From Aeromonas piscicola (GTDB lineage: Bacteria; Pseudomonadota; Gammaproteobacteria; Enterobacterales; Aeromonadaceae): DNA of 38,087 bases. Every line of letters starts with the position of its first letter. Positions within the stretch are counted from its first letter, which is position 1. Location of the stretch: positions 117,442 through 155,528 of the forward strand of contig NZ_CDBL01000018.1 in the NCBI RefSeq assembly GCF_000820005.1, given 5' to 3'. This document shows, piece after piece, positions 27,115-35,330 of this stretch. Under the pieces are notes generated by a model, which was not told where the DNA came from, did not search any database, and worked only from the letters and a program-made list of their open reading frames with translations. The translations under genes were made by a program, and so were the position numbers.

Positions 27115-27917
27115 CAGAATTCATCCTCGTCATCGGCAGGCACGTCACCGCGGGCGGCGACCGCTTGTCTGGGTTCGGGTTTGTAGCTGTAGTGAATAAG
27201 CGCCAGCAGGGCCCCAATCATCACCAGCCCCACCATATTGAGCTTGAGAAAAACGATGCCGACAAAGCCGACCAGGAAGTAGATCAGCATGCTGTTCTGC
27301 TTGATGATCTGCTTGAGCAGGATGGCAATGCCGACCGCAGGCAGAATGCCGCCCACCACCGTCATGGTGCGGATCACCAGCTCCGGCAGGCTGTTCATGA
27401 ACCCTTCGATATACTGGTTGCCGAAATAGACGGCGATGAAGGTCGGCACGAAACGCAGCACAAAGTTGCTGGCCTGAGGGAAGATGGCGCTGTTGAGGTA
27501 AACCCCCTGTTCATCTCCCTGCTCCAGCGCCACATCCGCCCTGTGGTTCCAGTAGGAGTTGAACACCATCATGAAGTTGAAGAGGATGGTACCGGCGATG
27601 CCGATGGTGGCGGCAATGGCCACGGCAACCGATGGCTCTTTGCCCGACATGATGCCCAGCGCTATGGCCGGAAAGGCGACGAAATTGAGATCCGCCGGCA
27701 TGGAGCCGCCCGGCGTCACCATGGCGATATAGACGGCCTGCACCGCCACCCCGATCAGGATCCCGGTCTGCATATCCCCCAGAATGGCGCCGACCAGCAT
27801 GCCGGATACCAGCGGGCGGGTAATGGTGTACCAACCACCGGTCAAGCCCAGCAGCCAGGGGCTGCTGAGGGCACCGAGATAACAGAGTATCCCGATGAGT
27901 GTTGCTTCAAGAAACAT
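27114..27917 (-). CDS. Mannose-family PTS membrane component IIC
   Basis: This 267-residue polytopic membrane protein has about seven hydrophobic segments and the family motifs GGWYTITRPLVSGMLVG and GDMQTGILIGVAVQAVYI near the N-terminus, followed by TPGGSMPADLNFVAFPAIA. It is the sugar-binding channel partner of IID. The C-terminal 25 residues are charged and cytosolic (ending DDEDEF). It overlaps the IIB gene by 11 bases and IID by one base, so the three are tightly coupled. Length matches ManY (266). Confidence 0.93.
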   Translation of the reverse strand: MFLEATLIGILCYLGALSSPWLLGLTGGWYTITRPLVSGMLVGAILGDMQTGILIGVAVQAVYIAMVTPGGSMPADLNFVAFPAIALGIMSGKEPSVAVAIAATIGIAGTILFNFMMVFNSYWNHRADVALEQGDEQGVYLNSAIFPQASNFVLRFVPTFIAVYFGNQYIEGFMNSLPELVIRTMTVVGGILPAVGIAILLKQIIKQNSMLIYFLVGFVGIVFLKLNMVGLVMIGALLALIHYSYKPEPRQAVAARGDVPADDEDEF

Positions 27918-28428
27918 GATGGCCTCCCCTTATTTCAGCTTTTTTCTGGGCATCCGCCCAGCTGTAGTGACTGGCATCCGGCACCAGTCGAAAATCGATC
28001 TCATGACCCAGGCTTGCCAGGTAATCAAAGGCGGCTATCTCCTGCGCGGTCACCGATTGATTGGGCCCTATGGTCGTGGTGTGCTCGCGGGCACTCATGG
28101 GGCCGACGTTGATTTTGCCGTTGAGATTATCAAGGGAGATCCCGGCGGCGCAGAGCCGCTGCAGGGTGACCGGCGATTTGCCAATCACGAAGTAGCGCTT
28201 GTCGCTGGCAATCACCTTGGGCAACTTGGCAATGGCGGTCGCCACATCGAACAGCCACACCCTGGTGTCCGATACGGCACCCGTCATCACCTGAGAGAGC
28301 AGCGGATCGGCCGCCACCTCATCATCGATCGCGACGATACCGTCACAAGGAAGCTCTCTGGCCCAGCGGGTAACCAGTTGACCGTGGATCACCCGGTCAT
28401 CAATCCGTACAAATGAAATGGCCATCAT
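27907..28428 (-). CDS. Mannose-family PTS phosphocarrier IIB
   Basis: This 173-residue cytosolic subunit carries phosphate from IIA to the sugar on a histidine, here H15 in RIDDRVIHGQLVTRWAR (H14 if the second ATG is used). The IIB fold ends near residue 160. Two adjacent ATG codons are available; AGGAG lies 3 bases before the first and 6 before the second, so the second (28425) is the likelier start. It is a separate protein, unlike the fused IIAB of E. coli ManX, as in sorbose-type systems. Confidence 0.92.
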   Translation of the reverse strand: MMAISFVRIDDRVIHGQLVTRWARELPCDGIVAIDDEVAADPLLSQVMTGAVSDTRVWLFDVATAIAKLPKVIASDKRYFVIGKSPVTLQRLCAAGISLDNLNGKINVGPMSAREHTTTIGPNQSVTAQEIAAFDYLASLGHEIDFRLVPDASHYSWADAQKKAEIRGGHHVS

Positions 28429-28434
28429 GCTCTC

Positions 28435-28866
28435 CTAGAAGTTGTCGTCGTGCGGATGGGTCGCCGCAGGCGCGGCGATCACCATGGATTCCAGTGCCTG
28501 TGCCAGTAGCTGGCGGGCAGCCTCGTGCACATCCGTTGCCGCCAGCCAGTCGGCGCTCATCAGCAGCATGGGAAAATTGACGCCGGTCACGACGGCCACT
28601 GCCTGCGGCCATGCGGGGTCGAATGCGACGCGGCACGCCACGTTGTAGGGGGTGCCACACTCCATGTCGCACAGCACCAGTACCCCGTCAGACCCTGCGC
28701 CATGTTGGCGCAGGGTCTGCTCAAACTCGGCACGAAAGGCCTCGATGCCCCCTTCTTCAGTGAGAGAAACGGTCGCTACGGCAGGCATCTCGCCATAGAC
28801 CATATTGGCGCTGGCCAGCAGGGCCGGCGCCAGTGAACCATGGGTTGCGATAAGGATCCTCAGCAT
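28435..28866 (-). CDS. Mannose-family PTS phosphocarrier IIA
   Basis: This 143-residue cytosolic protein of the EIIA-Man fold receives phosphate from HPr on H9 (LIATHGSLAPALL). VLVLCDMECGTPYNVACRVA corresponds to the conserved DLxGGTPxN segment, here with DMECGTPYN. The C-terminus ends THPHDDNF. It follows the isomerase gene after 5 bases and precedes IIB by 6 bases. Phosphate would come from general PTS proteins encoded elsewhere, or from the FPr domain of FruB in this window. Confidence 0.9.
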   Translation of the reverse strand: MLRILIATHGSLAPALLASANMVYGEMPAVATVSLTEEGGIEAFRAEFEQTLRQHGAGSDGVLVLCDMECGTPYNVACRVAFDPAWPQAVAVVTGVNFPMLLMSADWLAATDVHEAARQLLAQALESMVIAAPAATHPHDDNF

Positions 28867-28871
28867 CTCGG

Positions 28872-30638
28872 TTACCCCCTCACATAGGCTTTGATGGTGG
28901 CGATGGTCCGTCCTTCGCTCGCGCCACTCGGACGGATGCGGTAACGACCCACCGACGCTGGCACGATAAAGGTTTCGGCGTAGTGCACCACGAACGGGGC
29001 GAAGGCGTTGTCCGGGCTCTCCACCGTGGCTTCCCGCCCTTCCACCAGATTGAGCACCTGCACTGTACCGCCGGTATCGTGCTCTACCGGCACACTGAAC
29101 CAGTGGCGACGAGTTTCAATGAATTCCCGCTCGTGCAGACCGGTGCGCTCCTCACGCCAGCCCTCGCCCTCTGCAATCAACTCGATGCGATTGACCAGGT
29201 TTTTGCGGGTCCAGTCAGTATCGCGATCCCACTGGATCACCTTGCTGCCGTGCTCGAGATGGATAGGGCGCGGGATGCCGTCGAGCCCGACCCGGCCCCA
29301 GTCCCACAACTTGAAGGTGAAGATGAAAGGGGTGGCGCTGATCTCGAGCACCATGGCACCCTCCCCTGAGCAGTGGACGGTACCGGCCGGGATCAGAAAG
29401 TGGTCGTGCTTGCGGGCCGGGAAGCGGTTGATAAAGCGCTCGTCATCGAAGGACTTCTCACCGCGCTGGGCAGCAGCGAGATCCGCCAGCATATCTTTCG
29501 GGTCGATGCCGTTGCGGGTGCCGAGATAGACGCAGGAATCGGGCGCCGCGTCGAGCATGTAGTAGCTCTCATCCTGGGTGTAGTGCATACCGAACTCCTG
29601 CTGTATGTATTCGGTCAGCGGGTGCACCTGCAGGCTGAGGGGTTGCCCCTCCACCGTATCGAGAAAGTCGAAGCGGATGGGGAACTCGGCACCAAAGCGG
29701 GCGTGTACCCGCTCGCCCAGCAGCGACCCAGGCTCGCACAGCACCAGATTTTGCGAAGGGATCTCGACCCGGACCGAACCAAAGCGCAGATAGAGGCTGT
29801 TCTCCTCAGGCACGCAGTCAAAGCACCAGGCGTAATTGGCTGGCGCCGGGTCGAGATCACACACCTGTTTCATCCACTGCCCCCCCCACACACCGGGGTC
29901 AAAGAAGGGAACTACCCGAAACGGTTGGCGGGCGGCCTGATGCAGTGCGGCATGCAGTGCCTCTCCCGTCACCAGTGTCGGCTTACCCTTGATATTGGTG
30001 TCGAGCAAGAAGTCGATGGTCGGCAGTTGCGCCAGCTTGTGACGATCAAACACCCGCCACTCGATGAAGAAGGCGCGCTTGTAACGGCGAAGAATGTCCT
30101 CTTCCGTGTTATCCGCGCCCCAGTTGCCAATCTCTTTGCGGCGCAGACGCTGCTGGATCTCCCAACGGGCCAGGTCGGCATAGACCCGCACATCCCCTTG
30201 TGCGACCAACGAGGCGCCACTGCCCATCACCACCACCAGCCCTTGCGGGACAGCTTTGGTCTCTGCTTGTAAACGGGCGAGTGCGGCGGGGTCAAAAAAC
30301 TCCACCATCTTGTGGGGAGCCACCACCCCGAACACCCTGTCGTCGGTGATGAAGCGATCCAGCATCTCCAGTACTTTGGGCTCGGGCAAACGTGCCTGTT
30401 CCACATCGATGAGAGTGTGGGGGCCAAGTGCCTCCAGCAGCTGGGTGCGCAGCTCAACCTGATCCACGCCGTGGTAGCAGTCGATCACTAGCACCACTTT
30501 CGCGCTGTCCTGCCCGTTTACTTTGGCCAGCAGGTGCCGGACGATGGGAGCCCACCCCTCACAGGCGGCATCTTCATATCCGGCGACCGCAATCTCGGGA
30601 TACTTGTCGTAATTGGATACATAACTCGAATGAATCAT
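28872..30638 (-). CDS. Class I mannose-6-phosphate isomerase with extra N-terminal kinase-like domain
   Basis: This 588-residue protein is about 200 residues longer than ManA. Residues about 240-588 are a class I phosphomannose isomerase (zinc cupin), with predicted metal ligands Q337 and H339 (SLQVHP), E357 (DESYYML) and H422 (LIPAGTVHC). It interconverts mannose 6-phosphate and fructose 6-phosphate. Residues 1-215 look like a P-loop kinase or uridine-kinase-type fold (KVVLVIDCYHG as first strand, then VFGVVAPHKMVEFF and RRYKRAFFIEWRVFD), but I see no Walker A sequence GxxxxGK; this part may be regulatory or degenerate. It is the first gene of the PTS operon, next to an operator/promoter and 5 bases before IIA. 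A similar two-domain isomerase occurs in some other PTS operons, as far as I recall. Confidence 0.85.
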   Translation of the reverse strand: MIHSSYVSNYDKYPEIAVAGYEDAACEGWAPIVRHLLAKVNGQDSAKVVLVIDCYHGVDQVELRTQLLEALGPHTLIDVEQARLPEPKVLEMLDRFITDDRVFGVVAPHKMVEFFDPAALARLQAETKAVPQGLVVVMGSGASLVAQGDVRVYADLARWEIQQRLRRKEIGNWGADNTEEDILRRYKRAFFIEWRVFDRHKLAQLPTIDFLLDTNIKGKPTLVTGEALHAALHQAARQPFRVVPFFDPGVWGGQWMKQVCDLDPAPANYAWCFDCVPEENSLYLRFGSVRVEIPSQNLVLCEPGSLLGERVHARFGAEFPIRFDFLDTVEGQPLSLQVHPLTEYIQQEFGMHYTQDESYYMLDAAPDSCVYLGTRNGIDPKDMLADLAAAQRGEKSFDDERFINRFPARKHDHFLIPAGTVHCSGEGAMVLEISATPFIFTFKLWDWGRVGLDGIPRPIHLEHGSKVIQWDRDTDWTRKNLVNRIELIAEGEGWREERTGLHEREFIETRRHWFSVPVEHDTGGTVQVLNLVEGREATVESPDNAFAPFVVHYAETFIVPASVGRYRIRPSGASEGRTIATIKAYVRG

Positions 30639-30669
30639 TGGCCTGCTCTCTCGCTGATATCTGCAAGAA

Positions 30670-30698
30670 AGATAAATCGATTAACCCGTTAACCCCAA
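30670..30698 (-). promoter_or_regulatory. Promoter of the sugar PTS operon, with operator 1
   Basis: On the minus strand TTGGGG, a 17-base spacer and TTATCT form a fair promoter 32 bases before the isomerase start. Operator 1 (30671-30686, GATAAATCGATTAACC) covers the end of the spacer and the -10. Its right half, ATTAACC, is shared with the two other palindromes in this region. Bound repressor would block RNA polymerase. Further half-sites, GTTAACC and GATTAACC, lie at 30689-30695 and 30711-30718. Confidence 0.65.
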
Positions 30699-30755
30699 CC
30701 TGATAAACAAGATTAACCTCAAACAATCGACTATTCGTTCACCACTTGGCGGGTT

Positions 30756-30777
30756 ATTTGTGATCCATGGCTCATTT
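30756..30777. promoter_or_regulatory. Candidate CRP site
   Basis: TGTGA-TCCATG-GCTCA with flanking ATT and TTT agrees with the CRP consensus at 15 of 22 positions, one half being perfect. It lies between the divergent isomerase/PTS operon and the LacI-family gene, near -103 of the operon promoter. Catabolite control of both would be reasonable. Confidence 0.45.
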
Positions 30778-30802
30778 CTATTAATGTCAAATCAATCATA
30801 AA

Positions 30803-30818
30803 GGTTAATCGATATATC
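30803..30818 (+). promoter_or_regulatory. Operator 2, upstream of the LacI-family regulator
   Basis: GGTTAATCGATATATC, a LacI-type palindrome with central CG and half-site GGTTAAT. It lies 33 bases before the regulator's start, so it probably mediates autorepression. Confidence 0.6.
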
Positions 30819-30850
30819 TTTACTGCCATTACCATCACAGGAGACACCTC

Positions 30851-31858
30851 ATGAGCAATGTGACCGTTGCCGATATTGCCCGCCATCTGGGGGTATCTAC
30901 CGCCACCGTCTCCATGACCCTGCGCAACAAGGGGCGCATTTCGGAACATACCCGTCAGCGGGTACTCAAGGCGATCGATGAACTCGGCTACGTCTACAAC
31001 CAGACCGCCGCCAATCTGCGCAACAAGAGCAGCAACCAGGTGGGCCTGCTGCTGCACGACATCACCAACCCCTTCTATGCGGAGATGACGGCAGGCCTGA
31101 GCCGGGAGATGGAGCATCACGATCTGATGCTGTTTCTTGCCAACAGCGAGGAGTCAGCGGCAAGACAGCAGCAGTTTATGGACTCGCTGCAACGCAACAG
31201 CGCCGCAGGCATGGTGATCTGTGCAGCCCAGCCTACCCCGCACAGTTTTTTTGAGAGTCTGCAACGCCGCCACATGCCCACCATTCTGGTGGTGCGGCCC
31301 GTGCCGGATGTGGCGATCGACTTCGTAGGCACCGACAACTTTCTGGGTTGCCAGCTGGCAACCGAACATCTGATCCGCCTCGGCCACCGCCACATCGCGT
31401 TTATTGGGGGGGCAACCACCTCTATCAGCCGCGCCCAGCGGCTCGGCGGCTACATGAGCAAATTGCTCGAGCACGGCATAACAGCAAGGCCGGAGTGGAT
31501 CATCAGCTGCGGCGCCAGCCGGGTGGAAGGCACCCTCGCGATGACGACGCTGCTGGAGCAGCATCCTGAGGTCACCGCCGCCGTCTGTTATCAAGACATA
31601 GTGGCACTCGGTGCCATGCTGGCCTTGCGCAAGCAGGAACGACGGATCGGCCAGGATTTTGCACTGGTGGGATTTGACGATATTCCGGAAACCGCGTTGG
31701 TAGAACCCGCCCTGACGACGGTGTCGGTGGCGGCGCGAGAGATTGGCCGCAAGGCGGGTGAGCTGCTGCTAGAGCGCATTGCCGGCAATGATGAACCGGC
31801 CAAGAGCATTATCTTGCCCCCCGCCCTGGTGGTGCGCCAATCCTGCGGCAGCCGCTAA
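30851..31858 (+). CDS. LacI-family transcriptional regulator of the sugar PTS cluster
   Basis: This 335-residue repressor has an N-terminal helix-turn-helix (residues 4-26, VTVADIARHLGVSTATVSMTL) and hinge helix (about 46-60), followed by a periplasmic-binding-protein-like sugar-sensing core (about 62-330) including VGTDNFLGCQLATEHLI, HRHIAFIGG and LVGFDDIPETALVEPALTTV. The GalR/MalI branch is nearest by eye. It is divergent from the PTS operon and convergent with the cupin gene. Three related 16-bp palindromes at 30671, 30803 and 32518 are its likely operators. The inducer is probably the imported sugar or its phosphate. AGGAG lies 7 bases before the ATG. Confidence 0.93.
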   Translation: MSNVTVADIARHLGVSTATVSMTLRNKGRISEHTRQRVLKAIDELGYVYNQTAANLRNKSSNQVGLLLHDITNPFYAEMTAGLSREMEHHDLMLFLANSEESAARQQQFMDSLQRNSAAGMVICAAQPTPHSFFESLQRRHMPTILVVRPVPDVAIDFVGTDNFLGCQLATEHLIRLGHRHIAFIGGATTSISRAQRLGGYMSKLLEHGITARPEWIISCGASRVEGTLAMTTLLEQHPEVTAAVCYQDIVALGAMLALRKQERRIGQDFALVGFDDIPETALVEPALTTVSVAAREIGRKAGELLLERIAGNDEPAKSIILPPALVVRQSCGSR

Positions 31859-31890
31859 CGGGGCCACTCACGACCCCGCCGGGCTGATTG

Positions 31891-32457
31891 CTATTTCATT
31901 GAGGAGTCCACCGCCCGGTGTGCACCATCTTCCCCCGCAAGGATCCTCAAGCCAAACCCCCGCTCTGCCATCAGCTGGTAATCATGACCGGCGATGGCGG
32001 GCCAGACCGCCAGCGCAGAGAGCCGAGTCTCGCCTGTATTAATGAGCCGGTGGGCCACGTGACCCGGGATATGGTGGACACTGCCAGGAAAAACCTGCTC
32101 AAGCCGACAGACGCCAGCCATATCCTGCAACAGCAGCAAGCCGGTCCCGCACAACCCGAAGTAGTACTCCGCCTGTTCGGCCCGGGCATGCATATGACCA
32201 CGGGTCATGAAAAACTCGCTCCCGATCCTGCCAGCCTCGAGATGGGTGACACCCATGTTGAGATCCCCCTCCACGCCACTGCCGGGCAACATGGCCACTC
32301 GATAGAGCACTGTTTGCGAGTCAACCTCAGCGTCAGCAGCCGGATCGGCAAACAAACCATGCAGATCGGCCAAGGTCGTACTTTTCTCCAACAGCTCGGC
32401 ACCACAGAGCCGGCCGGTCGCAAAATCCAGCATGGGGGGGGTCATCGGCGTCATCAT
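31891..32457 (-). CDS. Cupin-type (archaeal-type) glucose-6-phosphate isomerase
   Basis: This 188-residue cupin belongs to the phosphoglucose isomerase family best known from Archaea, unrelated to the usual Pgi. The metal-binding residues are H88 and H90 (TRGHMHARAEQ), E97 (AEQAEYYFG) and H136 (GHVAHRLIN); ligand numbering is from the first ATG. It should interconvert glucose 6-phosphate and fructose 6-phosphate, or a related hexose 6-phosphate. AAGGAG lies 3 bases before the first ATG and 6 before the second (32454), which is the likelier start. It is a single gene convergent with the LacI-family regulator, with operator 3 located 61 bases upstream. Its separate transcription under the same operator suggests that it works in the same sugar pathway. 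Confidence 0.87.
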   Translation of the reverse strand: MMTPMTPPMLDFATGRLCGAELLEKSTTLADLHGLFADPAADAEVDSQTVLYRVAMLPGSGVEGDLNMGVTHLEAGRIGSEFFMTRGHMHARAEQAEYYFGLCGTGLLLLQDMAGVCRLEQVFPGSVHHIPGHVAHRLINTGETRLSALAVWPAIAGHDYQLMAERGFGLRILAGEDGAHRAVDSSMK

Positions 32458-32517
32458 CTACTCCTTTGTGAATCTCTGATCAGGGCGCAGCTGTGCCCCG
32501 GTCAGAATACGCTAAAA

Positions 32518-32533
32518 GGTTAATCCATTAACC
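32518..32533 (-). promoter_or_regulatory. Operator 3, upstream of the cupin isomerase gene
   Basis: GGTTAATCCATTAACC has two perfect 7-bp inverted half-sites, GGTTAAT and ATTAACC, the cleanest of the three palindromes. The promoter itself is not resolved; TTGTGG and TAGCGT, 17 bases apart on the minus strand, are a weak possibility that the operator would overlap. Confidence 0.7.
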
Positions 32534-32571
32534 ACAAGCAACATTGAGCCATGGCTGCCCCTTTTTGCCAT

Positions 32572-32594
32572 AAAAAAAGCGGCCCGCAGGCCGC
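32572..32594 (-). terminator. Intrinsic terminator after fruA
   Basis: On the minus strand GCGGCC-TGCG-GGCCGC is followed by seven T. It ends the fruBKA transcript 25 bases after the fruA stop. Confidence 0.9.
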
Positions 32595-32619
32595 CTTGTC
32601 ACGCATTGTTTTGAGCTTG

Positions 32620-34344
32620 TCACGCCGTCGCCAGCTTGGCCTGCGCTTCGCCGCGTTTGAGCATGGCGTAGCCAACCCCGGTCACCAGGGAACCTGCCGC
32701 AATCGCCACGATATACATCATGACGTTGCTGATGGCGTGCGGGATAAAGAGTACAAACAGACCGCCGTGGGGTGCCATCAGCTCGCAGCCGAACAGCATG
32801 GAGAGCGCACCTGTAAGAGCGCCCCCCGCCATGCAGGCCGGGATAACGCGCATCGGATCCTTGGCGGCAAACGGAATGGCACCCTCGGAGATGAAGCACA
32901 GACCCAGCACAAAGGATGCCTTGCCCGCTTCCTGCTCCGCCTTGATGAACTTGGCGCGAGCCAGGAAGGTAGCGATCCCCATCCCCAGCGCCGGCACCAT
33001 GCCGGCGGCCATCACGGCAGCCATGGGAGCGTAAGTTTTGGAGGCCAGCAGGCCTACCCCGAAGGCGTAAGCGGCCTTGTTGACCGGGCCACCCATGTCG
33101 AAGCACATCATGGCGCCTATGATGACACCCAGCAGCACGGCGTTGGCAGAGCCCATGTTGTTGAGGAAGGTGGTCATGGCACTCATGATGCCCGCAACCG
33201 GACCACCCACCACGTAGATCATCACCAGACCGGTAAACAGGCTGGCAAACAGCGGAATGATGAGGATGGGCTTGAGCGCTTCCAGGGTCACCGGCAGGCG
33301 CACCTTGTCACTCAGGTACTTGGCACAGTAACCGGCCAGGAAACCGGCGACGATACCGCCGAGGAAGCCGGCACCGAGGGAGCTTGCCAGCATACCGCCT
33401 ATCATGCCGGGCGCCAGACCCGGACGGTCGGCGATGGAGTAGGCAATGTAACCGGCCAGTACCGGGATCATCAGGGCAAAGGCCGAGCCACCGCCAATTT
33501 TCATCAGAGCGGCGGCGAGGGTTCCCTCAACCTTGAACGCCTCGATCCCGAAGATGAAGGAGATGGCGATGATGAGGCCACCGGCCACCACCATGGGCAG
33601 CATGAAGGAGACACCGGTCAGCAGGTGCTTGTAAGGGCCGGCCTTCTCCTCTTTCTTGGGCTGGCTGGTGCCGCTGTGGCGATAGAGTGTTGCTTCAATC
33701 CATGCCTTGTCGAGCTCGGCACGGGTCTTCTTGAGCGCAGCGCCTGTGCTGGTGCGATAGACCTGCTTGCCATCGAAGCGGGTCATGTCCACCTCGATGT
33801 CGGTAGCGAGGAACACCAGATCGGCGGCGGCAATCTCATCCGCGGTCAGGGCATTCTGGGCACCGACCGAGCCTTGGGTTTCGACGCGGATCTGGTGGCC
33901 CAGCTGCTTGGCCATGGTCTCGAGCGCTTCCGCCGACATGAAGGTGTGTGCCACCCCGGTCGGACAGGCGGTGACAGCGACAATGCGCTTGGCACCGGTT
34001 GTCGGCTTGGCAACGACAGGAGTCGCCTGATGGTGATAGACGCTGGCACCGCTGGTGGCGGCGTCAAGCACAGCGGCCGGATCCTGCAGCGCCAGATCCA
34101 TGCTCCCCTGATAGACACGCTTGCCGTCATAGGCAGCGAGATCCACTGGGCTACTTGCCACCACCAGCACCAGGTCGGCGGCGGCAATCTGCTCCTTGCT
34201 CGGCACCTGACGAGGTTGCACGCTGGAGCCGACATCGAGGGTGAGCTCCCAGCCCGCCAGTTTGGCCTGCTGTTCTATCCGTTTTGCAGCGAGAAAGCTG
34301 GTGGCAATGCCCGCCGGGCAAGCCGTAACCAGAATTGCTTTCAT
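32620..34344 (-). CDS. fruA: Fructose PTS membrane component IIB'BC
   Basis: This 574-residue fructose transporter contains a degenerate N-terminal IIB' domain (1-100, C9 in VTACPAGIATSF), an active IIB domain (about 118-220, phosphocysteine C127 in VTACPTGVAHTFMSAEAL) and a C-terminal IIC with eight or more membrane segments (from about 230, starting GPYKHLLTGVSFMLPMV). It imports fructose and releases it as fructose 1-phosphate. Its ATG overlaps the fruK stop by 4 bases (ATGA). E. coli FruA has 563 residues and the same domain order. It is the last gene of fruBKA, followed by a terminator. Confidence 0.96.
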   Translation of the reverse strand: MKAILVTACPAGIATSFLAAKRIEQQAKLAGWELTLDVGSSVQPRQVPSKEQIAAADLVLVVASSPVDLAAYDGKRVYQGSMDLALQDPAAVLDAATSGASVYHHQATPVVAKPTTGAKRIVAVTACPTGVAHTFMSAEALETMAKQLGHQIRVETQGSVGAQNALTADEIAAADLVFLATDIEVDMTRFDGKQVYRTSTGAALKKTRAELDKAWIEATLYRHSGTSQPKKEEKAGPYKHLLTGVSFMLPMVVAGGLIIAISFIFGIEAFKVEGTLAAALMKIGGGSAFALMIPVLAGYIAYSIADRPGLAPGMIGGMLASSLGAGFLGGIVAGFLAGYCAKYLSDKVRLPVTLEALKPILIIPLFASLFTGLVMIYVVGGPVAGIMSAMTTFLNNMGSANAVLLGVIIGAMMCFDMGGPVNKAAYAFGVGLLASKTYAPMAAVMAAGMVPALGMGIATFLARAKFIKAEQEAGKASFVLGLCFISEGAIPFAAKDPMRVIPACMAGGALTGALSMLFGCELMAPHGGLFVLFIPHAISNVMMYIVAIAAGSLVTGVGYAMLKRGEAQAKLATA

Positions 34345-35330
34345 TGGGCATCTCCTGAGTTTTCCATTGAGGGGGTATTGAGTCGGGTCGGGGCAAGGTC
34401 ATCCAGACGTTGCACACGCACTTGCTCGAGTAAAGGTGTCAGTACATCGATATCACTAAAACCGACCGCGATCTGACTGACCGCCAGCGCCGAGACGGCG
34501 GTGGCCAGACGCAGGGTCTGTTCCGGTGCCCAGCCGAGGCTGAGGCCGTGGGCCAGCCCCGCCACCAGGGAGTCGCCGGCACCGACTGTGCTGACGACCT
34601 TCATGCGCGGCGGGATGGCCTGCCAGGTGGCATCCGGACCAAACCAGACCAGGCCGTCGGCGCCGTTGGAGATCACCACATGGGCTATCCCCTGGGCCTG
34701 TAGCTCGCGGGCACACTCGGCCTGCTCGCTCAGGGTCTTGATGGGGCGACCGGCCCATTGCTCAAGCTCTTCCAGATTGGGTTTGATCAGGGTCGGCGCT
34801 GCCTTGATGCCTTCCGTCAGGGCCAGGCCGCTGCAATCGAAGATCACCTGCTTGCCCTTGGCCTTGAGCAGGCGAATGAGGCGAGCACAGTAATCGGGGG
34901 CAACCCCCTTGGGCAGGCTGCCGGCCAGCACAAACCAGTCGGCCTGTGGCGCCAGCTCGTCGATGGCCGCCTCAAGGGCCGCCACTTCACCCTCATGGAT
35001 GGTGAGCCCCGGCAGGTTGAGATCCGTAACCCGACCCGATTGCTCCGAGATCTTGACGTTGATACGGGTGCTACCCGTCACGCGAACAAAGTGATCGGCC
35101 AGGACCCGCTCGGCAAACAGGGTGACGAAGCTCTGCTGGTTGCCCTCGCCGAGCCAGCCGGTCAATCCCACCTCACGGCCCAAGTCTTTCAAAACCATGG
35201 CGACGTTGATCCCCTTGCCCGCGGCGCGCAAATTGGCTTCGCTCACCAGATTCACCTCACCCAGGCTCATGGCCTCGAGGCGGGCGGTGAGATCCAGCGC
35301 GGGGTTGAGGGTGATGGTCACTATGTCCAT
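34341..35330 (-). CDS. fruK: 1-phosphofructokinase
   Basis: This 329-residue PfkB-family kinase phosphorylates fructose 1-phosphate to fructose 1,6-bisphosphate. It starts MDIVTITLNPALDLTA, has the GKGINVA substrate motif near residues 38-44 and the C-terminal PfkB signature VVSTVGAGDSLVAG with catalytic base D253. The start at 35330 is chosen because a longer frame adds 35 residues with no counterpart and overlaps fruB heavily. The ATG shares one base with the fruB stop (TGATG). Product levels feed back through Cra, which senses fructose 1-phosphate. Confidence 0.95.
   Translation of the reverse strand: MDIVTITLNPALDLTARLEAMSLGEVNLVSEANLRAAGKGINVAMVLKDLGREVGLTGWLGEGNQQSFVTLFAERVLADHFVRVTGSTRINVKISEQSGRVTDLNLPGLTIHEGEVAALEAAIDELAPQADWFVLAGSLPKGVAPDYCARLIRLLKAKGKQVIFDCSGLALTEGIKAAPTLIKPNLEELEQWAGRPIKTLSEQAECARELQAQGIAHVVISNGADGLVWFGPDATWQAIPPRMKVVSTVGAGDSLVAGLAHGLSLGWAPEQTLRLATAVSALAVSQIAVGFSDIDVLTPLLEQVRVQRLDDLAPTRLNTPSMENSGDAQ

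Noticed and set aside
32551..34476. A 641-codon open frame on the plus strand opposite fruA
   Set aside because: Antisense shadow of fruA and the end of fruK. It runs through the fruA terminator and has His/Gly/Gln-rich low-complexity composition.
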